In this document: piece by piece, positions 42,310-50,562 of the stretch
Layout: each line of letters opens with the position of its first letter
How positions within the stretch are numbered: the first letter of the stretch is position 1
NCBI RefSeq assembly: GCF_003634935.1
Contig: NZ_RBXO01000001.1
Location: 5,605,501-5,669,500, forward strand
Origin: Saccharothrix australiensis
Lineage (GTDB): Bacteria; Actinomycetota; Actinomycetes; Mycobacteriales; Pseudonocardiaceae
Direction: 5' to 3'
Length of the DNA: 64,000 bases
Made by a program: the position numbers and the translations under genes
Notes under the pieces: generated by a model
What the model was told of the DNA's origin: nothing
Database searches by the model: none
The model's input: the letters and a program-made list of their open reading frames with translations, nothing else

Positions 42310-43268
42310 GCGGGCTCCCGGTCCGCGCCCGGTTCGCCGTCACGGCGGCCGCCGCCCTCGTGCTCGCCGGGGTCGCCGTCGGCTACACCGCGCTGTCGTC
42401 CGGGCCCGGTGGCGACGTGGTGGCGGGCGCGGTGTCCGGGCCCCGGTTGCAGGTGCTGGGCAACGGGCGGCTGTCGGTGGTGTCGCGCACCGACCCGTCC
42501 GCGCCGCGCGAGGTGACCGACCAGCGCTGCGACCGGGCGTACGCGGCGGGCGGGACGATCGCGTGCCTGCGCCCGGTCGGCCCGCTGAAGGCGGGCGGGC
42601 TGGCGGTGCTCGACTCGTCGCTGCGCGAGCTGCGGACCGTGCCGCTGACCGGGTTCCCCAACCGCGCGCGGGTGTCGGCCAGCGGCCGGATGGTGGCGTG
42701 GACGCTGTTCGTGGACGGGCATTCCTACGCGGCCAACGGGTTCTCCACCAGCACCGGCATCCTGGACACGCGGACCGGCGCGCTGGTGACCTCGCTGGAG
42801 GAGTTCACGTCCACAGTGGACGGCTCGGTGGTGACGGCGGCCGACCGGAACTACTGGGGCGTCACGTTCGCCGCCGACGACAACCGCTTCTACGCCACCA
42901 TGTCCACCGGTGGTCACCGGTACCTGGTGGAGGGCGACTTCGCGGCACGGACGGTGAAGGCGCTGGCGGACGACGTCGAGTGCCCGTCGCTGTCACCGGA
43001 CGGCACGCGGATCGCGTTCAAGGCGGCCGTCGGCGGCGACCCGCAGCGGGGGTGGCGGCTCTCGACGCTGGACCTGGCGACGATGGCGGTCACGCCGTCG
43101 GCCGAGGCGCGGAGCGTGGACGACCAGCCGGCGTGGCTGGACGACCGCACCATCGCCTACGGGGTGCAGCGCGGCGACGGCGTGAACGACGTGTGGGTGG
43201 TGCCGGCGGACGGCACCGGCTCGCCACGCGTGCTCGTGCCGGAGGCGAACTCCCCCGCGCCGCTGTAG
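42306..43268 (+). CDS. TolB-like beta-propeller protein, exported
   Basis: 320 residues. N-terminal hydrophobic segment RFAVTAAAALVLAGVAVGYTAL (about 8-30), signal peptide or anchor. Then blades of the WD40/PD40 type: GRLSVVSRTDPSAPREVTD, GRMVAWTLFVDGH, CPSLSPDGTRIAFKAAVGGDP, DDQPAWLDDRTIAYGV and GVNDVWVVPADGTGSPRVLVP. GTG start overlaps the MFS stop by 4 bp. A TCCACAGTGGA palindrome lies inside at 42810. Function unknown; linked to MFS transport by coupling only. Confidence 0.8.
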   Translation: MSGLPVRARFAVTAAAALVLAGVAVGYTALSSGPGGDVVAGAVSGPRLQVLGNGRLSVVSRTDPSAPREVTDQRCDRAYAAGGTIACLRPVGPLKAGGLAVLDSSLRELRTVPLTGFPNRARVSASGRMVAWTLFVDGHSYAANGFSTSTGILDTRTGALVTSLEEFTSTVDGSVVTAADRNYWGVTFAADDNRFYATMSTGGHRYLVEGDFAARTVKALADDVECPSLSPDGTRIAFKAAVGGDPQRGWRLSTLDLATMAVTPSAEARSVDDQPAWLDDRTIAYGVQRGDGVNDVWVVPADGTGSPRVLVPEANSPAPL

Positions 43269-43308
43269 GTCCCGGCCGCCCGTCCTGGGGGTCGGGCGGC
43301 CGGGGACC
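43268..43308 (+). terminator. Hairpin terminator of the MFS/propeller pair
   Basis: GGTCCCGGCCGCCCG pairs with CGGGCGGCCGGGGACC (one bulged G), starting at the stop codon of the propeller gene. Confidence 0.75.
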
Positions 43309-43569
43309 ACCCGGACCCGGCGGCCGGCGCGCCACCGGACCCGCCCGCGGCACCCAGGGCCCGGCCCCGCGCCGAGCAGGTGCACGACCCACGCCCAGCG
43401 GGTGCACGACCCACGCCCAGCGGGTGCACGACCGGACCTGTTCGGCGGGAGCGGCTGCGGCCGGACCGCTCCGGGGCCGAGGCCGGATACGATGCGAGGT
43501 CGCGCCGAGCGGTCGTCCGGAGGTGCGCGCCGACCGCTCTGGTCCATCGTCGCAACTCTTGGAGTCGCC
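43269..43569. other. Intergenic region with 22-bp repeats
   Basis: About 300 bp holding the terminator, a three-copy 22-bp repeat (43376-43434) and the upstream region of the MFS gene at 43570. No gene seen. Confidence 0.6.
43376..43434. repeat. 22-bp tandem repeat, almost three copies
   Basis: GC(A/G)GGTGCACGACCCACG-type units start at 43376, 43398 and 43420 with an exact 22-bp period. GTGCAC is a palindrome in each, two helical turns apart, which would suit cooperative protein binding. Confidence 0.85.
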
Positions 43570-44913
43570 ATGACGCGATCGGCCGGAAGCATCGACAGCG
43601 AACACCGCCGGGTCGTCCTCGCCGCCATGATCGGCACGACCATCGAGTGGTTCGACTTCTTCATCTACGCCATCTGCGCCGGGCTCGTCTTCGCCGGCCA
43701 GTACTTCGCCGCGCTCGGCGAGGGCGCGCTGATCCTGTCCTTCGCGACCGTCGGGATCAGCTTCTTCTTCCGGCCCGTCGGCGCGGTCGTCGCCGGGCAC
43801 CTCGGCGACCGGATCGGCAGGCGGTCCGTGCTGATCCTGACGCTGCTGCTGATGGGCGTCTCGACCGTGCTGATCGGCCTGGTGCCCACGACGGCGACGA
43901 TCGGCGTCGCCGCGCCGGTCCTGCTGGTGCTGCTGCGCATCCTGCAGGGCCTGTCGGCGGGCGGCGAGTGGGGCGGCGCGGCGCTGCTCGCCGTGGAGCA
44001 CGCGCCGGCCGACCGCCGCGGGCTGTACGGCGCGTTCCCGCAGATCGGCGTCCCGATCGGGTTGCTGCTGGCGAACGGCGCCTTCGCCCTGGTCGCCGCG
44101 CTCACCACGGCCGAACAGTTCCTCGCCTGGGGCTGGCGCATCCCGTTCCTGGCCGGCGTCGCGCTGATCGCGGTCGGCCTGGTGATCCGCACGAAGGTCG
44201 TGGAGAGCCCGGTCTTCGAGGAGGTGCGCCGCGCCGAGGCCCGGTCCCGCGTCCCGGTCGTCGTGCTGCTCCGGCACCACTGGCGGCTGGTCCTCGCCGG
44301 CGCGCTGGTGTTCGCGGCGAACAACGCCGTCGGCTACATGACGACCGGCGGGTACGTGCAGTCGTACGCGGTCAAGTCGCTGCACCTGGACCGCTCGACG
44401 GTGCTCGCGGCGGTGATGGTCTCCGCGCTGGCCTGGCTCGCGAGCACCCTCGTCGGCGGCCTGCTGTCCGACCGGTACGGCCGCATCCGCGTCTACCGGA
44501 TCGGGTTCGCCGTCCAGCTCGCGTGGATGTTCCCTTTCTTCGCGCTGGTCGACACCGGGGACGTCGGGCTGCTCGTCCTCGCGCTAGTCCTGTTCTCCGT
44601 CGGCCTCGGCTTCACCTACGGCCCGCAGGCCGCCCTGTACGCCGAGCTGTACCCGACCGCCGTCCGGTACAGCGGCGCGGCCCTGTCCTACGCCCTCGGC
44701 GCGGTGCTCGGCGGCGCGTTCGCCCCGACCATCGCCGAGGCGCTCCAGACGAGCACCGGGACGGTGCACTCCGTCGGGGCCTACCTGGCCGCCGTCACCG
44801 TCGTCGGCCTGGTGGCCAGCTCCTTCGTGCCGGACCGCCGCGGCAGGCCGCTCGACGCGGCGGACGACCGGCCGCACGAGCCCGGACCCGCGTCGAAGAC
44901 CGCCGACCCGTAG
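43570..44913 (+). CDS. MFS transporter, metabolite:H+ symporter (MHS) type
   Basis: 447 residues, twelve helices. MHS hallmarks: IGTTIEWFDFFIYAICAGLVF at the first helix, GHLGDRIGRRSVLILTLLLMG in loop 2-3, and LRILQGLSAGGEWGGAALLAVEHAPADRRG. Such symporters import shikimate, citrate, proline/betaine and related acids. ATG 43570 with TTGGAG upstream is preferred to earlier starts. It lies next to the amidase regulon but on the other side of the marR gene and in its own unit. Confidence 0.9.
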   Translation: MTRSAGSIDSEHRRVVLAAMIGTTIEWFDFFIYAICAGLVFAGQYFAALGEGALILSFATVGISFFFRPVGAVVAGHLGDRIGRRSVLILTLLLMGVSTVLIGLVPTTATIGVAAPVLLVLLRILQGLSAGGEWGGAALLAVEHAPADRRGLYGAFPQIGVPIGLLLANGAFALVAALTTAEQFLAWGWRIPFLAGVALIAVGLVIRTKVVESPVFEEVRRAEARSRVPVVVLLRHHWRLVLAGALVFAANNAVGYMTTGGYVQSYAVKSLHLDRSTVLAAVMVSALAWLASTLVGGLLSDRYGRIRVYRIGFAVQLAWMFPFFALVDTGDVGLLVLALVLFSVGLGFTYGPQAALYAELYPTAVRYSGAALSYALGAVLGGAFAPTIAEALQTSTGTVHSVGAYLAAVTVVGLVASSFVPDRRGRPLDAADDRPHEPGPASKTADP

Positions 44914-45037
44914 CGCGCCGGATTCCCCGGCACACCGCCCGCGCCTGCCCGTGCCGCCGTTCGCCGTCCGAGGCCACCCGCCGCCGCACTCCCGCGGCTT
45001 CCCCTCTGCGGCTTCCCCTCCGCGGCCGGAGCAGCCG

Positions 45038-45454
45038 TCAGGAGTCGCCGAGCCGCCCGAGCGCCGTCAGCACCTCGCCGGGCCGCCCCAGCCCGTGCAG
45101 CACCTCTTCCTCGACCTCCCCGACCAGCTCGGCGAGCCGGCGGTGCTGGGCCCGGCCGCGCGAGCTGAGGTGCACCCGGACCCGCCTGCGGTCGTCGAGG
45201 TCCACCTCGCGGTACGCGGCGGCGGCCGTGACCAGCCGGTCCACCACCCTGGTCAGGGTGGGGCCGGTGGCGAGCGTGCGCGTGGTCAGGTCGGACATGG
45301 TCAGCCCGCCCTCGGCGGCGAGCGCGTCCATCACCAGCCACTGGTCGAACGTGACGCCGCGGGGCCGGAGCACCTGCTCCACCCGTGCGGTCACGGCGCG
45401 GGCCGCTCGGGCCAGCGAGTTGCTCAGCCGGGGAGCGGCGTCGCGGACTTCCAT
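45038..45454 (-). CDS. MarR family regulator of the amidase operon
   Basis: 138 residues. The wHTH is standard: GVTFDQWLVMDALAAEGGLTMSDLTTRTLATGPTLTRVVDRLV with wing VDLDDRRRVRVHLSSRG. ATG 45454 has GAGG 8 nt upstream; the longer frame is non-coding. Divergent from the amide-sensor gene across 106 bp. A site ACTTCCACCTGAAACTGA (45498) in that gap recurs almost unchanged at 46673, over the second amidase promoter, and is the likely target. It may take the place of AmiR, which is absent. Confidence 0.85.
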   Translation of the reverse strand: MEVRDAAPRLSNSLARAARAVTARVEQVLRPRGVTFDQWLVMDALAAEGGLTMSDLTTRTLATGPTLTRVVDRLVTAAAAYREVDLDDRRRVRVHLSSRGRAQHRRLAELVGEVEEEVLHGLGRPGEVLTALGRLGDS

Positions 45455-45470
45455 GCACGTGTCCTCACCC

Positions 45471-45515
45471 TTGCGCGAGTTCCTTCCAATTGTAAGACTT
45501 CCACCTGAAACTGAC
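45471..45515 (+). promoter_or_regulatory. Promoter and operator of the amide-sensor gene
   Basis: Candidate -35 TTGCGC (45471-45476) and -10 TAAGAC (45494-45499), 17 bp apart. The operator-like ACTTCCACCTGAAACTGA (45498-45515) overlaps the -10 and matches the 46673-46690 site at 14 of 18 positions (A-C-T-T-Y-C-A-Y-C-T-G-A-A-A core). Confidence 0.55.
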
Positions 45516-45560
45516 TCGGTCGACGGGGAGGCGGCGGCCCGACGTCCGTTCGGAGTCCTC

Positions 45561-46628
45561 ATGGCAACCGGCTCGGTCACCCGCGAACCCTGGCGGGTCG
45601 CGGTGGTGATCCCGCTCCAGGGTCCGGCCGGGCTGTTCGGCCCGTCCTGCGAGGCGATCACCGAACTCGCCGTGCACGAGCTGAACAGCCGCGGCGGCGT
45701 CCTCGGCCGCGAGGTCGCGGTGGAGGTCGTGGACGGCGGCGCGCCGCCGGGGCGCGTCGCCGCGACGCTGCGCGGCCTGGTGGACGCCGGCGCGGTGGAC
45801 GCCGTGACGGGCTGGCACATCTCGTCGGTGCGCAACGCCCTGGTGCCCGTGCTGGCCGACCGGGTGCCGTACGTCTACACCTCGCTGTACGAGGGCGGCG
45901 AGCGCCGACCCGGCGTGTTCTGCGCGGGCGAGACGCCGGGCTGCCAGATCGCGCCCGCGCTGCGGTGGCTGCGCGACAACGTCGGCGCGCGCAGCTGGTT
46001 CGTGGTCGGCGACGACTACGTGTGGCCGCGCGGCTCCACGGCGGCGGTGCGCCGGTACGCGGCGGACCTGGGCCTGCACATCGCCGGCGAGACGTTCGTC
46101 GGCCTCGGCACGCCGGACATGGGCCGCGCCGTCGACCTGGTGCGCGACACCCCGTGCGACGGGGTGCTGATGCTGCTCGTCGGGCAGGACGCGGTGGAGT
46201 TCAACCGGCGCTTCGCGGCGCGCGGCCTGCACGAGCGGCTGGTGCGGTTCAGCCCGCTCATGGAGGAGAACATGCTCATCGCCAGCGGCGAGGCGAGCAC
46301 GCGCAACCTGTTCGTCGCGGCGGGCTACTTCCGCTCGCTGGTGTCGGCCGGCGCGATGGACCTCCTCGGCTCCTACGTGCGCCTGCACGGCCCGAGCGCG
46401 CCACCGCTCAACAACGCCGCCGAGTCGTGCTACGAAGGGCTGCACGCGCTGGACCGCCTCGTGCGGCGGGCGGGCGACGTCGACCTCCGCGCGCTCAACG
46501 CGGCGATCGACGGCCTCGCCTACGAAGGTCCACGCGGGACCGTCGAGTTCCGCGGATCGCAAGCGTCGCAACACGTCCACCTCGCCGTCGCGGACGGCTA
46601 CGAGTTCGACGTCGTCACCCGGCTCTGA
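45561..46628 (+). CDS. amiC: AmiC-like cytoplasmic amide sensor (type-1 periplasmic-binding fold)
   Basis: 355 residues; GGAG 5 nt before ATG 45561. No signal peptide: the chain enters the fold at once (WRVAVVIPLQGPAGLFGPSCEAITELAVHELNSRGGVLGREVAVEVVDGG). Other core segments are PYVYTSLYEGGERRPGVFCAGETP and FVVGDDYVWPRG, which match the urea/amide branch that includes AmiC and FmdD. In Pseudomonas AmiC binds acetamide in the cytoplasm and restrains AmiR. No AmiR gene exists here, so how it signals is open; direct action on the MarR protein is one option. Followed by amiS, amiE, amiB. Confidence 0.85.
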   Translation: MATGSVTREPWRVAVVIPLQGPAGLFGPSCEAITELAVHELNSRGGVLGREVAVEVVDGGAPPGRVAATLRGLVDAGAVDAVTGWHISSVRNALVPVLADRVPYVYTSLYEGGERRPGVFCAGETPGCQIAPALRWLRDNVGARSWFVVGDDYVWPRGSTAAVRRYAADLGLHIAGETFVGLGTPDMGRAVDLVRDTPCDGVLMLLVGQDAVEFNRRFAARGLHERLVRFSPLMEENMLIASGEASTRNLFVAAGYFRSLVSAGAMDLLGSYVRLHGPSAPPLNNAAESCYEGLHALDRLVRRAGDVDLRALNAAIDGLAYEGPRGTVEFRGSQASQHVHLAVADGYEFDVVTRL

Positions 46629-46661
46629 CCCCGCCCGCCGGGAAAACCTTGACGGGCGGGG
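46629..46661 (+). terminator. Hairpin after the amide-sensor gene
   Basis: CCCCGCCCG (46629-46637) pairs with CGGGCGGGG (46653-46661) right after the stop. The next promoter's -35 (46649) lies within it, so termination and re-initiation overlap. Confidence 0.6.
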
Positions 46662-46690
46662 CCCGCCCACTTACTTTCATCTGAAAATAG
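46649..46690 (+). promoter_or_regulatory. amiS-amiE-amiB promoter with overlapping operator
   Basis: -35 TTGACG (46649-46654) and -10 TACTTT (46672-46677), exactly 17 bp apart. The site ACTTTCATCTGAAAATAG (46673-46690) starts in the -10 and contains the palindrome TTTCA-TC-TGAAA. It repeats the 45498 site, the expected position for a repressor. Confidence 0.65.
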
Positions 46691-46727
46691 CCCACCTGAA
46701 TGCATCGTGGCACAGCGGGAGGCGTCG

Positions 46728-47339
46728 ATGAACCACGTCGGTCTGCTCTACGTCGGGGCCGTCCTGCTGGTCAACGGGCTCGTGCTGCTCGGCCGGGTGC
46801 CCGCCCGGTCCGCCGCCGCGCTGAACCTGTTCGTCGGCGCGCTCCAGTGCGTCACGCTCACGGTCCTGATCGTGCAGGCGGGCGGCGACGCCGACGCGGT
46901 CCTCGCCGCGTCCGGGCTCTACCTGTTCGGCTTCACCTACCTCTACGTCGGCGTGGCGAACCTGGCCGGCCTGGAACCCGAGGGCATCGGCTGGTTCTCG
47001 CTGTTCGTCGCGGGCTGCGCCGTGGTGTACGCCGGGATTTCCTTCTGGCGCGACGGCGACCCGGTGTTCGGCGTCATCTGGCTCGCGTGGGCGCTGCTGT
47101 GGGCGTTGTTCTTCCTCGTGCTCGGCCTGGGGGTGCGGCGGCTCACCCGGTTCACCGGCTGGACCGCCGTCCTGCTCAGCCAGACCACCTGCACCCTGCC
47201 CGCGTTCCTCGCGCTGACCGGCGGCTACCGGTCGGACCCCGGTACCGCCCTGCTGGCCGCGGCGCTCGCCGTGGTCCTCGTCGGCGTCGCCGCCGGACTC
47301 GCGCTCCGGTCGCGCGGCGCGGCGCCCTCCCCCGCCTGA
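46728..47339 (+). CDS. amiS: AmiS/UreI family amide/urea channel
   Basis: 203 residues, six to seven predicted helices. Typical elements of the family: [79 protein letters not shown]. The channel lets short amides or urea cross the membrane. ATG 46728 is preferred to GTG 46707 because GGGAGG lies 5 nt ahead. First gene after the TTGACG/TACTTT promoter; amiE follows after 40 bp. Confidence 0.9.
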   Translation: MNHVGLLYVGAVLLVNGLVLLGRVPARSAAALNLFVGALQCVTLTVLIVQAGGDADAVLAASGLYLFGFTYLYVGVANLAGLEPEGIGWFSLFVAGCAVVYAGISFWRDGDPVFGVIWLAWALLWALFFLVLGLGVRRLTRFTGWTAVLLSQTTCTLPAFLALTGGYRSDPGTALLAAALAVVLVGVAAGLALRSRGAAPSPA

Positions 47340-47379
47340 CCCCACAGCCGCAAGACCCGTCAACCTGAGGAGAAGACCC

Positions 47380-48417
47380 ATGAGGCACGGCGACATCTCC
47401 GCGAGCCCCGACACCGTCGGCGTCGCGGTGGTGAACTACAAGATGCCCCGCCTGCACACCAAGGCCGAGGTCCTGGACAACGCGCGCAAGATCGCCGAGA
47501 TGGTGGTCGGCATGAAGAGCGGGCTGCCCGGCATGGACCTCGTGGTGTTCCCCGAGTACTCGACGCAGGGCATCATGTACGACCCCGCCGAGATGTACGA
47601 GACGGCGGCGACGATCCCCGGCGAGGAGACCGCGATCTTCGCCGCCGCCTGCCGGGAGGCGCGCACCTGGGGCGTCTTCTCGATCACCGGCGAACGGCAC
47701 GAGGAGCACCCGGACAAGCCGCCCTACAACACCCTCGTGCTCATCAACGACCGCGGCGACATCGTCCAGAAGTACCGGAAGATCCTGCCCTGGTGCCCGA
47801 TCGAGGGCTGGTACCCCGGCGACACCACCTACGTCAGCGAGGGCCCGAAGGGCATGAAGATCTCGCTGATCATCTGCGACGACGGCAACTACCCCGAGAT
47901 CTGGCGCGACTGCGCGATGAAGGGCGCGGAGCTGATCGTGCGCTGCCAGGGCTACATGTACCCGGCGAAGGACCAGCAGGTGCTGATGGCCAAGGCGATG
48001 GCGTGGGCGAACAACTGCTACGTCGCCGTGGCCAACGCCGCCGGGTTCGACGGCGTCTACTCCTACTTCGGCCACTCCGCGATCATCGGGTTCGACGGGC
48101 GGACGCTCGGCGAGACCGGCGAGGAGGAGTACGGCATCCAGTACGCGCAGCTGTCGCTGTCGGCGATCCGGGACGCGCGCACGCACGACCAGTCGCAGAA
48201 CCACCTGTTCAAGCTGCTGCACCGCGGCTACTCGGGCGTGCACGCGGCGGGCGACGGCGACCTCGGCGTCGCGGACTGCCCGTTCGAGTTCTACAAGCTC
48301 TGGGTGACCGACGCGCAGAAGGCGCGGGAGAACGTGGAGGCCATCACGCGCGACACGGTGGGCGTCGCGGACTGCCGCGTCGGCTCGCTGCCCGTCGAGC
48401 GGACGCACGAGGCGTGA
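47380..48417 (+). CDS. amiE: Aliphatic amidase (acylamide amidohydrolase, EC 3.5.1.4)
   Basis: 345 residues, practically the length of Pseudomonas AmiE (346) and recognisably very close along its whole length from MRHGDIS and [17 protein letters not shown] onward. The nitrilase-superfamily triad is at the same positions: Glu59 (VVFPEYST), Lys134 (QKYRKILPW) and Cys166 ([16 protein letters not shown]). It hydrolyses short amides such as acetamide or propionamide to the acid and ammonia in the cytoplasm, forming hexamers in known homologues. GAGGAGA RBS upstream. Between amiS and amiB. Confidence 0.97.
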   Translation: MRHGDISASPDTVGVAVVNYKMPRLHTKAEVLDNARKIAEMVVGMKSGLPGMDLVVFPEYSTQGIMYDPAEMYETAATIPGEETAIFAAACREARTWGVFSITGERHEEHPDKPPYNTLVLINDRGDIVQKYRKILPWCPIEGWYPGDTTYVSEGPKGMKISLIICDDGNYPEIWRDCAMKGAELIVRCQGYMYPAKDQQVLMAKAMAWANNCYVAVANAAGFDGVYSYFGHSAIIGFDGRTLGETGEEEYGIQYAQLSLSAIRDARTHDQSQNHLFKLLHRGYSGVHAAGDGDLGVADCPFEFYKLWVTDAQKARENVEAITRDTVGVADCRVGSLPVERTHEA

Positions 48418-48430
48418 GGGGCGGCGGCCG

Positions 48431-49429
48431 ATGCCGTACCTGACCGACAGGTTCCACGACCAGAACCGGCTCGCGGGCAACCGGGACGACACCGCGCCGC
48501 GGGCGGTGGCGGCCCGGCTGCGCGGGCGGGTGCTCGGGCAGGACGACGCGGTGGACGCGGTCGTGCGCGCGATCGCGCTGGCCCGCGCCGGCGCGCACGA
48601 CCCCGGCCGCCCGCTGGCCAACCTGCTGCTGGTCGGCCCGACGGGGGTGGGCAAGACGGAATTGGTGCGGCGGGTGGCCGCCGAGCTGAGGTCCGGGCCC
48701 GACGACCTGTGCCGGGTCGACATGAGCGCGCTCGCGCAGGAGCACTACGCCGCGTCGTTCAGCGGCGCGCCGCCGGGCTACGCGGGCAGCAAGGAGGGGT
48801 TCAGCGTCTTCGACCGGTCCACTGTGGAGGGTGATCCCTACACACCGGGCGTCGTGCTGTTCGACGAGGTGGAGAAGGCGCACCCGACCGTCCTGCGCGC
48901 CCTGCTGCACGTGCTGGACACCGGTGTGCTGCGGCTGGCCAACGGGCAGCAGACCATCTCGTTCCGGAACAGCTTCGTATTCCTCACCTCGAACCTGGGC
49001 TCGGCGGAGCTGGCGCGCCGGGCCGGCCGGTGGTGGTGGCCGACCCGCCGCCGCGACGTGGTCTCGCGCGCGCTGACGGCGTTCTTCGACCCGGAGTTCC
49101 TCAACCGCATCGACGAGGTCGTGGAGTTCCGCGCGCTCGGTCCCGAGGTCGCGCTGGACATCACGCTGCTGGAGGTCGAGGCGGTGCGCCGCCGGTTGCG
49201 CGGGCGCGGTGTCCGGCTGGAGGTCGAGGACGAGGCCGTGCGGTTGATCGCGCGGCGCGGGTTCGACCCGGTGTACGGGGCGCGGGCGCTGCGGCGCTGC
49301 CTGCGGGTGGAGCTGATCGCGGTGGTGGCGGAGGAGGTGCTGCGCGTGCGGCCCGAGGGCACCGACGCGCTGCGCGTCCACGTCCGCGTCGCGGGTGACG
49401 CGCTCCTCGCGCACGCCGAGCCGGGGTGA
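48431..49429 (+). CDS. amiB: AmiB, ClpB-like AAA+ protein of the amidase operon
   Basis: 332 residues, a single AAA+ module like the ClpB/ClpA D2 ring. Walker A LLVGPTGVGKTEL, Walker B VVLFDEVEKAHP, pore-loop-like GAPPGYAGSKEG, sensor FLTSNLGSAEL, arginine finger region FFDPEFLNRIDEVVEF, and small domain ARRGFDPVYGARALRR are all intact. No N-domain or D1. In Pseudomonas amiB is beside amiE and its role is unclear; a role in folding or transport of amidase/channel is inferred. 13 bp after amiE; strong terminator downstream. Confidence 0.92.
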   Translation: MPYLTDRFHDQNRLAGNRDDTAPRAVAARLRGRVLGQDDAVDAVVRAIALARAGAHDPGRPLANLLLVGPTGVGKTELVRRVAAELRSGPDDLCRVDMSALAQEHYAASFSGAPPGYAGSKEGFSVFDRSTVEGDPYTPGVVLFDEVEKAHPTVLRALLHVLDTGVLRLANGQQTISFRNSFVFLTSNLGSAELARRAGRWWWPTRRRDVVSRALTAFFDPEFLNRIDEVVEFRALGPEVALDITLLEVEAVRRRLRGRGVRLEVEDEAVRLIARRGFDPVYGARALRRCLRVELIAVVAEEVLRVRPEGTDALRVHVRVAGDALLAHAEPG

Positions 49430-49434
49430 TCACC

Positions 49435-49472
49435 GGTGGTCCCGGCCGGGGCGGACGCCGGCCGGGACCACC
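49435..49472 (+). terminator. Terminator of the amidase operon
   Basis: Perfect 15-bp stem GGTGGTCCCGGCCGG / CCGGCCGGGACCACC, 8-nt loop, beginning 6 bp after the amiB stop. The best terminator in the window. Confidence 0.85.
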
Positions 49473-49495
49473 CCACCCGACCGACCGGGTCTCAC

Positions 49496-49556
49496 TGACC
49501 AAATTTGGCTAGCTGCCACTCGCGCGGTACGGTGGTGCGGTAGTCAAATTTGGCTA
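49496..49556 (+). promoter_or_regulatory. Two CAAATTTG operators before the VOC-PadR pair
   Basis: TGACCAAATTTGGCTA (49496-49511) and TAGTCAAATTTGGCTA (49541-49556) are near-palindromes 45 bp apart, sharing CAAATTTGGCTAG. AT-rich palindromes of this kind suit a PadR dimer; padR is the second gene downstream. Confidence 0.65.
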
Positions 49557-49570
49557 GTGAGGAGGCAGTG

Positions 49571-49969
49571 ATGACGTCCGTTACGCCCTACGTGATGGTG
49601 GACGACGCGAACGCCTACGGGGAGTTCCTCAAGGGCGCGTTCGACGCCGAGGTGTCCAACGTGCTCACCCTTCCCTCGGACGCCCGGCGGGTGATGCACG
49701 CCGAGGCGCGGATCGGGACCAGCGCGGTGTTCTTCGCCGACTCCGGCGCTCACGGCGAGCGCTGCCTCAGCTCCCCGTCGGAGCCGGCGCACGTCCAGCT
49801 GTGGACCACCGTGCCGGACGCCGACGCGGTGCACGCGCGGGCGGTCGCCGCCGGCGCGCGGTCGGCCCAGGAGATCACCGAACAGGAGGACGGCAGCCGG
49901 ATGGGCGGTTTCGTCGACCCGTTCGGCACGCTGTGGTGGGTCAGCACCACCCGGCCCAGCGCGGGCTGA
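49571..49969 (+). CDS. VOC-superfamily protein (PhnB/glyoxalase-like)
   Basis: 132 residues from ATG 49571, with GAGGAGG 5 nt ahead. Two beta-alpha-beta-beta-beta modules: TPYVMVDDANAYGEFLKGAFDAEV and HVQLWTTVPDADAVHARAVAAGAR, ending in GGFVDPFGTLWWVST, the closing signature of PhnB/YdcZ-like VOC proteins. Could be a metal-dependent isomerase/dioxygenase or a small-molecule binder. The longer frame from 49550 would start within the operator, so it is rejected. Co-transcribed with padR, 4 bp on. Confidence 0.88.
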   Translation: MTSVTPYVMVDDANAYGEFLKGAFDAEVSNVLTLPSDARRVMHAEARIGTSAVFFADSGAHGERCLSSPSEPAHVQLWTTVPDADAVHARAVAAGARSAQEITEQEDGSRMGGFVDPFGTLWWVSTTRPSAG

Positions 49970-49973
49970 GCGG

Positions 49974-50534
49974 GTGTCGGCGGTCCGGCTGCTCGTGCTC
50001 GGCGCGGTGCGGCGGCGCGGTCGGGCGCACGGCTACCAGGTGCGGGCCGACCTGGAGAGCTGGGGCGCGCACGAGTGGTCCAACGCCACCTCGGGCTCGG
50101 TCTACCACGCCCTCAAGGCCATGACGGGGCAGGGCTTGCTGGTCGGGCACGAGACGCCCAGCGAGGCCGGCGGGCCGCCCAGGGTGGAGTACGAGGTGAC
50201 CGAGGAGGGCGAGCAGGCGTACCGCGCCCTGCTCCGCGACGCGCTGTCGAGCCGCGATCCCCGGCTCGACCTGCTCGCCGCCGCGGTGGGCCTGATCGAG
50301 GACCTGCCCCGCGCGGAGGCCCTCGACCTGCTGCGGCGGCGCGCCCGGGTGATGGACGAGTGGCGGGCGAGCATCGAGGAGCACCTGCCGCCCGACGCCG
50401 ACCTGGACACCTGGGGTCCGGTCGGCGACGTCATCGGGCTGTGGCTGCACACCGCGCGGAGCCGGGCGGAGTGGACGCACCGCCTGGTGCGCCGACTGGA
50501 GGGAGGCGCGTACCGCATGGCGGGCGAGGGTTAG
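49974..50534 (+). CDS. PadR family regulator
   Basis: 186 residues. The PadR wHTH is well kept: RLLVLGAVRRRGRAHGYQVRADLESW, SGSVYHALKAMTGQGLLVG, PPRVEYEVTEEGEQAYRALL, followed by the C-terminal dimerising helices (about 95-180, Vir-C-type). GTG start 4 bp after the VOC stop. Probably autoregulates the pair through the CAAATTTG sites; the VOC protein may protect against or bind the inducer (inference). Confidence 0.9.
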   Translation: MSAVRLLVLGAVRRRGRAHGYQVRADLESWGAHEWSNATSGSVYHALKAMTGQGLLVGHETPSEAGGPPRVEYEVTEEGEQAYRALLRDALSSRDPRLDLLAAAVGLIEDLPRAEALDLLRRRARVMDEWRASIEEHLPPDADLDTWGPVGDVIGLWLHTARSRAEWTHRLVRRLEGGAYRMAGEG

Positions 50535-50562
50535 GCGAGGGGGTGCGAAGGGGGGTGAGGGG

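Noticed and set aside
43380-46628. 1082-residue frame spanning MFS, MarR and sensor genes
   Set aside because: Only its last third (from ATG 45561) is a real protein; the first part is an out-of-frame reading of the MFS gene and antisense to marR.
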